Below, piece after piece: positions 40,515-48,451 of a stretch of 64,000 nucleotides of DNA. The DNA is from Streptococcus iniae. GTDB taxonomy: Bacteria > Bacillota > Bacilli > Lactobacillales > Streptococcaceae. The position numbers were made by a program, and so were the translations under genes. Under the pieces are notes generated by a model. The model saw only the letters and a list, made by a program, of their open reading frames with translations. It did no database searches and was not told where the DNA came from. Where the stretch lies: NCBI RefSeq assembly GCF_030732225.1, contig NZ_CP132230.1:1144001-1208000 (forward strand), written 5' to 3'. Within the stretch, counting starts at the first letter, position 1, and every line of letters starts with the position of its first letter.

Positions 40515-41366
40515 CTAGTCCAATCGTGGCGTAAATCCGATAGCTACAGCATTCGAACCAAGATGTGTTCCAACAACAGCGCTAAATGTAGCATCTACAA
40601 ATTGATCTGGTAAGCCACTCTCAAGCAACATTTTTTTTAATGTTGCTGCTTTTTCACTACCATTGGCATGTATGATAGCAAATTCATAGTCTCCTCTTTC
40701 ATTTTGTTGATGAAGCAATTCAACTAACCTTTTCAAAGCTTTTTTTTCAGTTCGAACTTTTTCATGAACGACAATAACCCCGTCAGAATCAAAAGTCAAA
40801 ACAGGTTTAATGCTTAGTAAATTCCCTAACAAAGCTGAACCGTTTGACAAACGACCACCCTTGACCAAATGGTTAAGATCATCCACTAAAATATATGCAG
40901 ACGTCCCGTCAATTTGCTGTTGCAATTTAGCAGTTAATTGATCAAAAGTTAAACCTGCTTGATGCCATTGAAAAACATTACCTACCATCATTCCCACCGG
41001 AGCTGACGCAATCTTGGTGTTTGGAAAAGCAATAGTTAAAGCAGAATGTTCCTCAATCAAAAATTGAATATTTTGCCAAAAGCCAGAAATACCACCCGAT
41101 AAGAACAATCCTACAACATGTGTGTAGCCATCCTTTTGCAATTGCGTTAACAATTGATCTAACTCAGCTAAAGAAGGTTGGCTTGTTTTAGGTAACTCCT
41201 CAGATGCTGCCATCTTGTCATAAAACTCGTCCAAGTCAATGTTAATGCCTTCATAATAAGTTTCATCATTAATCATTATTGGAATGTTCATCATATAAAG
41301 ATCAGGATTATTAAAAAGTTGATCAGACAAAAAGGCTGTATTATCTGTTATTACTGCTAATTTCAT
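40515..41366 (-). CDS. DegV family fatty-acid-binding protein
   Basis: The 283-residue protein begins [18 protein letters not shown] and has the DegV features [18 protein letters not shown] and [11 protein letters not shown]. Members bind a fatty acid and some act as FakB subunits of fatty acid kinase, which is family knowledge; the phosphorylated partner is not encoded here. It overlaps the DUF1149 gene by one base. Confidence 0.88.
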   Translation of the reverse strand: MKLAVITDNTAFLSDQLFNNPDLYMMNIPIMINDETYYEGINIDLDEFYDKMAASEELPKTSQPSLAELDQLLTQLQKDGYTHVVGLFLSGGISGFWQNIQFLIEEHSALTIAFPNTKIASAPVGMMVGNVFQWHQAGLTFDQLTAKLQQQIDGTSAYILVDDLNHLVKGGRLSNGSALLGNLLSIKPVLTFDSDGVIVVHEKVRTEKKALKRLVELLHQQNERGDYEFAIIHANGSEKAATLKKMLLESGLPDQFVDATFSAVVGTHLGSNAVAIGFTPRLD

Positions 41367-41746
41367 TAATTTTTAAACTCCAAGTTTATGCCTGGTCTGT
41401 CCAAGGCAATTTCTGTAACTTCATAAGTGAGACGTTGCACCATATCAAGTAAGGGTGCCGCTAAAGATTCTACTTCTGGCTGAGTGAACTCACTCGGTTT
41501 ATCAATCAAACGGTCAACAATGGTTACCATTTGAGAAATAACGCCACCAATGACAAATTCTTCTTTTACAATCATAAATTGAAGTACTGAAACAATAACT
41601 GTTTCATTTTTTTCTTCATCACGATTAATCAATTGGAAAGTTACCTCAAAATTTGTTTCCGGGGCACCGTTTTCTTTTTCCCATTCAAGATTTCTAGCAT
41701 CATAATGGTACTGATTAACAAATTCTTTTTCACGAATTACTTGCAT
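41366..41746 (-). CDS. DUF1149 family protein (SecB-like fold)
   Basis: The 126-residue protein matches the streptococcal DUF1149 family, whose fold resembles the chaperone SecB; function is not established. No membrane segment or signal is present. It has an AAGGAGAATATATAG ribosome binding site and its own promoter and is the first gene of the operon leading to degV, dapB, cca, the ABC-F gene and the GNAT gene. Confidence 0.8.
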   Translation of the reverse strand: MQVIREKEFVNQYHYDARNLEWEKENGAPETNFEVTFQLINRDEEKNETVIVSVLQFMIVKEEFVIGGVISQMVTIVDRLIDKPSEFTQPEVESLAAPLLDMVQRLTYEVTEIALDRPGINLEFKN

Positions 41747-41777
41747 CTATATATTCTCCTTGAGCGCGATATGACCC

Positions 41778-41786
41778 ATTATAGCA
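41778..41786 (-). promoter_or_regulatory. extended -10 promoter of the DUF1149-degV-dapB-cca operon
   Basis: The minus strand reads TGCTATAAT (hexamer 41778-41783), 31 bases before the DUF1149 start. The -35 is weak. Confidence 0.6.
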
Positions 41787-41818
41787 TAGTTTTCATGATT
41801 ATAAAAGGTCGAGCAGGG

Positions 41819-42340
41819 CTAGTATTTTTTCTGAGGGTGCTTTTCAATGATTTCAGGATGAGCTTCTAAGGCCTTACGTCCCTTTTCAAGCAAAGAGTAC
41901 CCTCTAATAGTAAATAATTTTCCTAATTCTTGCTCGTCAAATACCAGGGCGATTGCTTCTTCCAAATCCTGACATTTCATTTTAGACAAGCCCTTAAACT
42001 CTTTAGATTTTAAAAATTCTTTCAAAAAAAGAGAAGATAAATGCTTTAAAGAATCAAAAGCAGAATCAATAGTTACATAAGCTTGCGCAATTAAAAATTC
42101 CAATTCCTTTTGCGCATCAATCCCGTAAGTCGTATAAAAATATTTATGGTGAGGGTGTTCGGTAGTATATGTTCCAAACTGAATGCGCCATAACATCACA
42201 ATATGACCTGGCAATAAACCTTCTTTTGTCCTAATCATGTTACGTTTTGGAATTGGTTTTTGCAGTAAATCACGTTCATATTTTGCTTCAATATGTGGCA
42301 TTTCAGCGTGTTGATTATAAATGGTATCAATTGTTTTCAT
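41819..42340 (-). CDS. conserved hypothetical protein, possibly leaderless
   Basis: The 173-residue soluble protein is not one I can name. The N-terminal half has HIEAKYERDLLQKPIPKRNM and a histidine-rich TTEHPHHKYFY. The C-terminal half contains FLKEFLKSKEFKGLSKMKCQDLEEAI, which resembles a SAP-like helix-extended-helix unit, but this is tentative. The start codon 42338-42340 has no ribosome binding site, and a perfect extended -10 element ends six bases before it, so the transcript would begin at or next to the ATG. Later Met codons are not better supported. Confidence 0.65.
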   Translation of the reverse strand: MKTIDTIYNQHAEMPHIEAKYERDLLQKPIPKRNMIRTKEGLLPGHIVMLWRIQFGTYTTEHPHHKYFYTTYGIDAQKELEFLIAQAYVTIDSAFDSLKHLSSLFLKEFLKSKEFKGLSKMKCQDLEEAIALVFDEQELGKLFTIRGYSLLEKGRKALEAHPEIIEKHPQKKY

Positions 42341-42346
42341 AGGAAT

Positions 42347-42355
42347 ATTATAACA
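42347..42355 (-). promoter_or_regulatory. extended -10 element abutting the start codon
   Basis: The minus strand reads TGTTATAAT (hexamer 42347-42352), and only ATTCCT separates it from the ATG at 42340. Transcription would start within a base or two of the ATG, predicting a leaderless mRNA. Confidence 0.6.
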
Positions 42356-42383
42356 AAAAAATCACCTCATAGAGATGATTTGA
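42351..42383 (-). terminator. terminator originally serving the GH73 gene at 43149
   Basis: On the minus strand AAATCATCTC and GAGGTGATTT (one C-A mismatch) with a three-base loop are followed by TTTT. It is the natural terminator of the muramidase gene at 43149; an IS200-type element now lies between them. Confidence 0.65.
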
Positions 42384-42439
42384 TTTGTTAGTTCTATTAT
42401 GGCTTCAAGCCAGTTTTTCTCGCAGAGAAAAATGAAAAA

Positions 42440-43146
42440 ACCACCAGCTATGCTGGTGGCTAACAAGGCTTCTAGCTTCCATTTATTTTTCCATGTATAA
42501 TCTAATTGTTCAGGTTAGATAAAGGAGGAAAAATAAATGGCTAAAACCAGTTATAGTTTATCACACACCAAATGGATGTGCAAATATCACATTGTGTTCA
42601 CACCAAAGTATCGGCGCAAGTCCATTTACTATAAAATTAGACAGGACTTAATCGAAATTTTCCGTTATCTATGCCAATATAAGGGTGTTGAAATTATAGA
42701 GGGGCATATGATGGCGGACCATGTTCACATGCTTGTTCTGATTCCACCAAAACTTGCGATTTCAGATTTCATGGGTTACCTGAAAAGTAAGAGTGCTTTA
42801 ATGATCTTTGATAAGCATGCCAATTTAAAATATAAATATGGAAATCGCAAGTTTTGGGCACGAGGGTACTACGTCAGTACGGTTGGCTTAAACGAGAAAA
42901 CTGTTGCGAAATACATACGTGAGCAAGAGAAAGACGACATCGCACTCGATAAGTTAAGTGTAAAAGAATACGAAGATCCATTCTCGGATGGAGGCTTTAG
43001 AACACGATAAAAGCCCGTTGTTACGGGCATTAGTCAAGTAATCAAAGCATAACCTGAACGTATGTTCAGCGAGCGTCTTTAGACGCCGCTGGAGTTTAAC
43101 GGCTTATAGCCGGTGTACAAGCCACCCGTTTACACGGGTGGTTTTG
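42440..43146 (+). mobile_element. IS200/IS605-family element (tnpA only), intact
   Basis: The element carries tnpA on the plus strand. The left-end hairpin CCACCAGCTATGCTGGTGG is at 42443-42461 and the right-end terminal hairpin CCACCCGTTTACACGGGTGG at 43122-43141, with further right-end hairpins at about 43080-43115 that correspond to those of the broken copy near 7840-7910. The exact cleavage sites, and hence the outer bases, cannot be fixed without an empty site. Confidence 0.8.
42537..43010 (+). CDS. tnpA: IS200-type transposase TnpA
   Basis: The 157-residue Y1 transposase has the HUH motif His62 and His64 in ADHVHML and nucleophile Tyr126 in VAKYIREQ. It is about as long as other IS200-type TnpA proteins and ends KEYEDPFSDGGFRTR. 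A strong AAAGGAGG ribosome binding site precedes ATG 42537. It is a diverged relative of the copy at 9222-9662. No TnpB gene accompanies it. Confidence 0.93.
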   Translation: MAKTSYSLSHTKWMCKYHIVFTPKYRRKSIYYKIRQDLIEIFRYLCQYKGVEIIEGHMMADHVHMLVLIPPKLAISDFMGYLKSKSALMIFDKHANLKYKYGNRKFWARGYYVSTVGLNEKTVAKYIREQEKDDIALDKLSVKEYEDPFSDGGFRTR

Positions 43147-43148
43147 AC

Positions 43149-43892
43149 TTAATAGCCTCTTGTTAAAATTGCCCAAGCGTCATCTTGTGATAAGGTTGCT
43201 GCATCTGTGTGACGACTTCTATACTTGTTCCAAACCAGCTGACCACTTGTATTAACAACACCAGCTTGACTTGCTTGATCAACTGCGGCCATTTGTTCTT
43301 GGCTTACTGCTGTTGGAGCAACTGGCGCTACAACATCATAAGCTGTTAAACCATAGGTCTGAATAATATTATTTAATTTGGCATTGTATGCTGTATCCGT
43401 AGCATAAAGACCTGTTAGAGCAGCTGTGGCATCTTGATAAGATAAGGTATTCGAACGTCTTGCACCTGCATAAATTGGTGCATTTAATAATGCAGCATAA
43501 TCATATAATGAGTCTGCAACACTTGGATAAGCACGAAAATGTTGATCAATTTCATATGGATTTCCCTGACCATCATCTTCCCAAGTTGTCATGTTCACTG
43601 ATGCACCATTATAACTTCCTTTGATACCAAAAAAATTATAATAGGGAGCTTGGCTTAAACCAGACTGTCCGTTACTTGATTCCAAAATCGCCTGAGCAAT
43701 CATGACTGAAGCGTATAAATCTCTCTCCGCAGCAATTTGACTAATAAACTCTTGTGTTGGACCACTTGTAAATGTCTCAGCAGAAACACGAGATTCTTTC
43801 TGTGTATTAGTTGTTAAAAAGTATGCTCCAGCTACAGTAACAAGCATCATCAACAGAGCAACTCCTACTTTTTTAACTTTAGTGATTGTCAT
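43149..43892 (-). CDS. GH73 N-acetylglucosaminidase-type muramidase (secreted)
   Basis: The 247-residue protein has a basic N-terminus and membrane/signal segment (about 10-28, VGVALLMMLVTVAGAYFL), then a GH73 domain: FISQIAAERDLYASVMIAQAILESSNGQSGLS carries the catalytic Glu, followed by YYNFFGIKGSYNG and YATDTAYNAKLNNII. A C-terminal extension of about 60 residues ends NKYRSRHTDAATLSQDDAWAIL. It should hydrolyse peptidoglycan glycan strands. I chose ATG 43890-43892 because AAAGGAATAGGATT precedes it. It is a paralogue of the next gene; S. pyogenes has a similar mur pair next to fru genes. Confidence 0.88.
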   Translation of the reverse strand: MTITKVKKVGVALLMMLVTVAGAYFLTTNTQKESRVSAETFTSGPTQEFISQIAAERDLYASVMIAQAILESSNGQSGLSQAPYYNFFGIKGSYNGASVNMTTWEDDGQGNPYEIDQHFRAYPSVADSLYDYAALLNAPIYAGARRSNTLSYQDATAALTGLYATDTAYNAKLNNIIQTYGLTAYDVVAPVAPTAVSQEQMAAVDQASQAGVVNTSGQLVWNKYRSRHTDAATLSQDDAWAILTRGY

Positions 43893-43930
43893 AATCCTAT
43901 TCCTTTTCATTTCTTTGTTTGGAATAATAT

Positions 43931-43939
43931 TATAACACA
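43931..43939 (-). promoter_or_regulatory. extended -10 promoter of the GH73 gene at 43149
   Basis: The minus strand reads TGTTATAAT in the gap between the two muramidase genes, about 39 bases before the chosen start. The -35 is not recognisable. Confidence 0.5.
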
Positions 43940-44016
43940 GTTTTTTAGTATTAGACTACAAACCTTAGCAATTTAATTTTCTTGATAAATTTGTAGTCAA
44001 ATTGAAACATTTCTTT

Positions 44017-44631
44017 TTAGAATGGGTAGTCAAAATAATAAAGCCTATAAGTCTCAATAAGATTATTTAATTTGACATGATAAGACGTGTCTGTTGCATA
44101 ACGACCCGTTAAAGTTGCTGTTGCTTCTTGATAGTGTTTTGTTTTAGCTTTATGAGTATTTTCATACAAAGGGTCTGATAATACAGTTGCATAGTCTTTA
44201 AAAGAATTAATCATTTTTCCGTAAGATCTAAACTTTGCATCAACTGTATAAAGATTCCCTTGACCATCATCTTCTAGAGTGGGTAAAACAGCAGATTTTC
44301 CTTTGTAATCTCCTTTCACCCCAAAGAAATTATAATAAGGTTTTTGACTCAATTGGGATTGGCCATTTTGCGACTCTAGAGTTGCTTGCGCAAGCATCAC
44401 TGACGTATATAGATCATTTTTTCTTGCTATATCTGCCGCTGAATGTGCACTTTTTCTTATAAATGATAAAGAGGCTGTTTCAGCTAAAGGTTTCAAATCT
44501 TGCCTAGCTTTTTTTAAAGACCATACTGAAACTAGTAATGTCAAAAGAACAAAACTTAAAACAGTTAACTTAAACCCTTTTGAACTTGTTTTTTTTAGCT
44601 GATAACTTCTTTTTCTTTTTTTTCTGCCCAT
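44017..44631 (-). CDS. GH73 N-acetylglucosaminidase-type muramidase (membrane-anchored)
   Basis: The 204-residue protein has a highly basic start (GRKKRKRSYQLKK), one membrane segment at about 22-38 and a GH73 domain with the catalytic Glu in VMLAQATLESQNGQSQLS, then PYYNFFGVKGDYKG, LEDDGQGN and ATDTSYHVKLNNLIETY. It is clearly homologous to the protein at 43149 but lacks its C-terminal extension. The pair probably arose by tandem duplication. It lies downstream of the fruA terminator. Confidence 0.88.
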   Translation of the reverse strand: MGRKKRKRSYQLKKTSSKGFKLTVLSFVLLTLLVSVWSLKKARQDLKPLAETASLSFIRKSAHSAADIARKNDLYTSVMLAQATLESQNGQSQLSQKPYYNFFGVKGDYKGKSAVLPTLEDDGQGNLYTVDAKFRSYGKMINSFKDYATVLSDPLYENTHKAKTKHYQEATATLTGRYATDTSYHVKLNNLIETYRLYYFDYPF

Positions 44632-44672
44632 CCTAATAACAATTCTTCCTATTGCTTTTTTTATTAGTATAT

Positions 44673-44704
44673 CAAAAAACTAGAATCCTAACAGACTCTA
44701 GTTT
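44673..44704 (-). terminator. terminator of fruRKA
   Basis: On the minus strand AAACTAGA/TCTAGTTT with a 12-base loop is followed by TTTGATA, 16 bases past the fruA stop. Confidence 0.7.
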
Positions 44705-44719
44705 CCTTTTTTTAAACTT

Positions 44720-46672
44720 TTATGCTTTTTTGCGTAAAGCACCAAACAAGATTCCAGAAACAACTGCTCCTATTGCAATGAAGACAAGATAGAGTAATGG
44801 ATTACTTGTTAAAGCAATAACGAAAATCCCACCATGTGGAGCCATAAGTTTAATACCTGCTAAACCAACAAGTGCTCCTGCTAATGCAGAACCTGCAATA
44901 AAACTTGGAATAGCTCGAGCTGGATCAGCTGCACCAAATGGAATAGCACCTTCAGTAATGAATGAAAGCCCCATTACAATATTTGTTAAACCAGATTCAC
45001 GTTCTTCTTTTGTAAATTTATCTTTAAAAAGTAATGTTGCAACAAATACAGCTAATGGCGGAACCATACCACCTGCCATGACAGCAGCCATAACAACAGA
45101 GCCTCCATCAGAAACAGTTGCTGCAAGAGTTCCTGTACCAAAGACATAAGCTGCTTTATTAACTGGACCACCCATATCAACAGCCATCATCCCCCCAACA
45201 AGTAGTCCCATAAGAATTGCAGAGCTACCTGACAAGCCTTCTAAAAAGCTATTAAGAGCGGTATTGATTGCTGCCATTGGAATATTAACAAATAGCATTA
45301 AAAATCCAGTAATAAGAACACCAAGCAATGGGTAAAGAAGAATAGATTTAACACCTTCTAATGACCTTGGAAGTCCTGACAAGAGTTTGCGAAGAGCTAA
45401 GATAACTCCTCCAGCAAGAAAACCACCAACTAAAGCTCCCAAGAAGCCAGAAGGAACACCTGCAAGAGCTAATGAAGCTTCACCGCCTTGAGCAAATGGC
45501 ACCTTCCCAAAAGCAAGACCGCTTGAGGCAATTGCTCCTGCTACAAAACCTGCTACAAGACCCGGTTTTTCAGCAATAGAATAAGCAATATAGCCTGCTA
45601 GAACAGGTAGCATGAATGAGAATGCTGCGCCACCAATCTTCATAAAGATTGCAGCTATTTCGTGATATGACCCAAGATTTCCTAATTGATCCTTAGGCAC
45701 ACCAAGCATGTTATCAAGTAAGAATGCAATAGCAATCATAATACCGCCACCAATAACAAATGGCAACATTTGAGAGACACCACCCATTAAGTGTTTATAG
45801 AAAGCTCCTCCAAGACTCATTTTTTCTGAACTTGAGGCCTTTTCAGACACTGCATTTTTAGCTTGATATGGTCTTGCTTCACCAGTCATAAGCATGGTAA
45901 TCAATTCTTCACTTTTCTTAATACCATCAGCTACAGGTCTTGAAACCAGTGGTTTTCCATCGAAACGATCCATCTCAACAGCTTTATCTGCAGCAACAAT
46001 AACCCCTTTAGCTTTTTTAATGTCATCAGCGGTTAGACGATTTCCAACACCAGATGCTCCATTAGTTTCAACTTTTATAGCAATTCCCATCTCTTTAGCT
46101 TGTTTTTTCAAAGCTTCTTCTGCCATATAAGTGTGTGCAATTCCAGTTGTACATGCTGTAACTGCAACAATAAAATCACTTGCCATCACTGGTTGAACTT
46201 GTTCTTTTGCTTTCTCTTCTTTTTCTGAAGCATCAAATAAAGCAATGACATCATCAGCAGACCTAGTTTTTCTCAGTTGGTCAGCAAAACCGTCTTTTAA
46301 CAAGTATTGTGATAACTGCGCAAGAGCAGCTAAATGTGTATCGTTAGCGCCATCTGGTGCAGCAATCATAAAGAATAAATCTGTTGCTTGTCCATCTAAT
46401 GAAGCATAGTCAACACCTTTATTTGATTTAGCAAAGAGAACACTTGCTTGGCTGACAGCAGAATTTTTACTATGCGGCATTGCAATTCCATCACCTAATC
46501 CTGTTGATGTCTGTGCTTCACGCGCCATAATTCCAGCTTTAAATGTTTCAAAATCAGTAACAACCTTATTGTCAACTAAATTTGAAATCATTTCATCAAT
46601 TGCAGCTTCTTTGCTTGTTGCTTGTAAGTCTAAGATCATCAGATCTTTGTTTAGTAAATCCTGTAATTTCAT
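44720..46672 (-). CDS. fruA: PTS fructose transporter subunit EIIABC
   Basis: The 650-residue protein imports fructose and phosphorylates it to fructose 1-phosphate. Domain order is EIIA (about 1-150, phosphorylated His67 in GIAMPHSKN), EIIB (about 165-265, active Cys174 in VTACTTGIAHTYMAEEAL) and EIIC (about 295-650, multiple membrane segments). It overlaps fruK by four bases. Confidence 0.95.
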   Translation of the reverse strand: MKLQDLLNKDLMILDLQATSKEAAIDEMISNLVDNKVVTDFETFKAGIMAREAQTSTGLGDGIAMPHSKNSAVSQASVLFAKSNKGVDYASLDGQATDLFFMIAAPDGANDTHLAALAQLSQYLLKDGFADQLRKTRSADDVIALFDASEKEEKAKEQVQPVMASDFIVAVTACTTGIAHTYMAEEALKKQAKEMGIAIKVETNGASGVGNRLTADDIKKAKGVIVAADKAVEMDRFDGKPLVSRPVADGIKKSEELITMLMTGEARPYQAKNAVSEKASSSEKMSLGGAFYKHLMGGVSQMLPFVIGGGIMIAIAFLLDNMLGVPKDQLGNLGSYHEIAAIFMKIGGAAFSFMLPVLAGYIAYSIAEKPGLVAGFVAGAIASSGLAFGKVPFAQGGEASLALAGVPSGFLGALVGGFLAGGVILALRKLLSGLPRSLEGVKSILLYPLLGVLITGFLMLFVNIPMAAINTALNSFLEGLSGSSAILMGLLVGGMMAVDMGGPVNKAAYVFGTGTLAATVSDGGSVVMAAVMAGGMVPPLAVFVATLLFKDKFTKEERESGLTNIVMGLSFITEGAIPFGAADPARAIPSFIAGSALAGALVGLAGIKLMAPHGGIFVIALTSNPLLYLVFIAIGAVVSGILFGALRKKA

Positions 46673-47580
46673 CTTTTTTCTACCTCAACTTGTTGATAAA
46701 TGTCTTTAATAAATGTCATAGTAGCTAAATCATCTGAGAAGGCCGTTGATGTCCCACAAGCAACTCCCCACTTCAGAGATTCAATCGGATCAAGTGTCGC
46801 TACATATTTCCCAGTGAAACCTGCAACCATTGAGTCACCAGCTCCAACAGAATTTTTCACCTGTCCTTTAATAGGTTTTGCAAAATAATTTCCCTCTGGC
46901 GTTACTAATAAAGCTCCATCGCCAGCCATTGAGATAATGACATTTTGAGCGCCCATATCCAATAATTTTGATGCATATGTTTCAACATCATCTAAACCAT
47001 TCAATGTAACATTAAAAATAGCTTCAAGTTCATGATTATTCGGTTTGACTAATAAAGGCTGATAAGCCAAGGAATCCAGTAAAGTTTGTCCCTCAAAATC
47101 ACAGACCACCTGAGCACCCAAGTTCCTAACGTAAGGAATTAAATCTCGGTAGACACCATTACCAATATTTGATGGTGCAGAACCTGCAAAAACTACCGTA
47201 TCATTGGCTGATAATGTCGAAAAAACTGTTTTTAAAGAAGCTAAATCTTCTGATAAAATTTCGGGACCTTGTCCATTGATTTCAGTTTCTTGCTCAGACT
47301 TAATTTTTACATTAATCCGAGTATCGTCTTTCACAGTAACAAATTGTGTCTGAACGCCCTCATTGAGTAAAGACTGTTCAATAAAGTTACCTGTAAAACC
47401 ACCAAGAAATCCAGTTGCAACATTATCAATAGCTAAACGTTTTAAAATCCGGCTAACATTGATACCTTTACCACCGGCAAATTTATCATCGCTATCCATT
47501 CGGTTCACTGCTCCATTTTCCAAATGGTCTATCCTAACAATATAATCAATAGATGGATTCAGCGTTACTGTATAAATCAT
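46669..47580 (-). CDS. fruK: 1-phosphofructokinase
   Basis: The 303-residue PfkB-family kinase phosphorylates fructose 1-phosphate to fructose 1,6-bisphosphate. N-terminal VTLNPSIDYIVRID, the GGKGINVSRIL motif and the C-terminal SVGAGDSMVAGF with the catalytic Asp are conserved. Four-base overlaps link it to both fruR and fruA, so the three are one translationally coupled operon. Confidence 0.95.
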   Translation of the reverse strand: MIYTVTLNPSIDYIVRIDHLENGAVNRMDSDDKFAGGKGINVSRILKRLAIDNVATGFLGGFTGNFIEQSLLNEGVQTQFVTVKDDTRINVKIKSEQETEINGQGPEILSEDLASLKTVFSTLSANDTVVFAGSAPSNIGNGVYRDLIPYVRNLGAQVVCDFEGQTLLDSLAYQPLLVKPNNHELEAIFNVTLNGLDDVETYASKLLDMGAQNVIISMAGDGALLVTPEGNYFAKPIKGQVKNSVGAGDSMVAGFTGKYVATLDPIESLKWGVACGTSTAFSDDLATMTFIKDIYQQVEVEKR

Positions 47581-48296
47581 ACTTCAATCACCTTTGCTTT
47601 CTCCTTTACCTTCTTTAATAATGGATTCGTTGAAGAACCCGTAATAATTGTAAGATTATCAATAGGGGCAACGTTAATAAATGATACTTGACCAATCTTC
47701 GACGCATCAGCAAGGATATAACTTGATTTAGCGTTGCTGACTATGGCTTTTTTGATAACTGCCTCTTCCATATCAGGGGTTGTCAAAAACTGATCATCAA
47801 TCCCATTCATGCCAATAAAAGCTTTGTCAAAATTCATATTTTGTATTTGAGATAATGCAACACTACCAACGCTTGCATCAGTCGTCACTTTTACAACACC
47901 ACCAATAATAATTGTTTTTATATTCATATCAACAAGTCTAGCAGCGTGGTGAATAGAATTAGTCACAACTGTGACATTTCGATACTCCAGTTTGTCAATC
48001 ATAAATTCTGTTGTTGTACCTGCATCAATAAAAATAACATCCTTATCAAAAATAAATTCTGAAGCTTTTTCAGCAATTTTCATTTTTTCTTGACTGTTTT
48101 TGACAGATTTCTCTTGATTGGACAATTCTTCTTGCATGGAATGAATTGACTCCGCACCACCATGAACTCGGTGAAGCTTTCCTTCGCTCTCTAATTCATC
48201 CAAATCTCTACGTACAGTAGACTCAGATGAATTAAGTAAGTCAATTAAATCCTCTAAAGCAACAAAACTATCACTTATTATTTTCTCCATAATCAA
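47577..48296 (-). CDS. fruR: DeoR-family fructose operon repressor, start codon uncertain
   Basis: The protein has an N-terminal winged helix (SFVALEDLIDLLNSSESTVRRDLDELESEGKLHRVHGGAE) and a sugar-phosphate sensor domain (IFIDAGTTTEFMID). DeoR proteins start MLK-x-ERKQ-L-I; here the same frame reads ILKSRRKQLI, with ATC at 48318-48320 where Met is expected and ATT at 48321-48323 before it. The only in-frame standard starts are TTG 48294-48296 and ATG 48288-48290, which would cut the first helix and lie about 30 bases from the AAAGGGG ribosome binding site at 48329-48335. Initiation at ATT or ATC is therefore likely, giving 247-248 residues. Confidence 0.85.
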   Translation of the reverse strand: MIMEKIISDSFVALEDLIDLLNSSESTVRRDLDELESEGKLHRVHGGAESIHSMQEELSNQEKSVKNSQEKMKIAEKASEFIFDKDVIFIDAGTTTEFMIDKLEYRNVTVVTNSIHHAARLVDMNIKTIIIGGVVKVTTDASVGSVALSQIQNMNFDKAFIGMNGIDDQFLTTPDMEEAVIKKAIVSNAKSSYILADASKIGQVSFINVAPIDNLTIITGSSTNPLLKKVKEKAKVIEV

Positions 48297-48335
48297 CTGT
48301 TTACGTCTTGATTTTAGGATAATAACACCCCTTTC

Positions 48336-48349
48336 TGAAATCGTTTACA
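48336..48349. promoter_or_regulatory. cre site (CcpA operator) upstream of fruR
   Basis: TGAAATCGTTTACA fits the catabolite-responsive element pattern TGNAANCGNTNNCA at every fixed position. It lies just downstream of the -10 box, where CcpA binding would block transcription when glucose is present. Confidence 0.7.
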
Positions 48350-48354
48350 AGTCC

Positions 48355-48405
48355 ATTATACTCTTTTTGACTTCAAAGTCAAGCATTTTCTGTCATTTTC
48401 TGTCA
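48355..48405 (-). promoter_or_regulatory. fruRKA promoter with tandem operator repeats
   Basis: The minus strand has -10 TATAAT (48355-48360) and -35 TTGACT (48377-48382) with 16 bases between. The -35 lies in the palindrome TTGACTT-TG-AAGTCAA (48367-48382). Upstream are two perfect head-to-tail copies of TGACAGAAAA (48386-48405), one helical turn apart, the likely FruR operator. Confidence 0.65.
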
Positions 48406-48414
48406 AATCACCAC

Positions 48415-48444
48415 AGAAAAAAACTAGGAAATATATTCCTAGTT
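48415..48444 (-). terminator. terminator of the EIIC-panE operon
   Basis: On the minus strand AACTAGGAA/TTCCTAGTT with a short loop is followed by TTTTT, eight bases past the panE stop. Confidence 0.8.
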
Positions 48445-48451
48445 AATCAAC

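Noticed and set aside
42440..43146. Possible CRISPR-like or reverse-transcriptase-type repeats from the multiple hairpins
   Set aside because: The hairpins have different sequences and no regular spacing, and they match the end structures of an IS200-type element.
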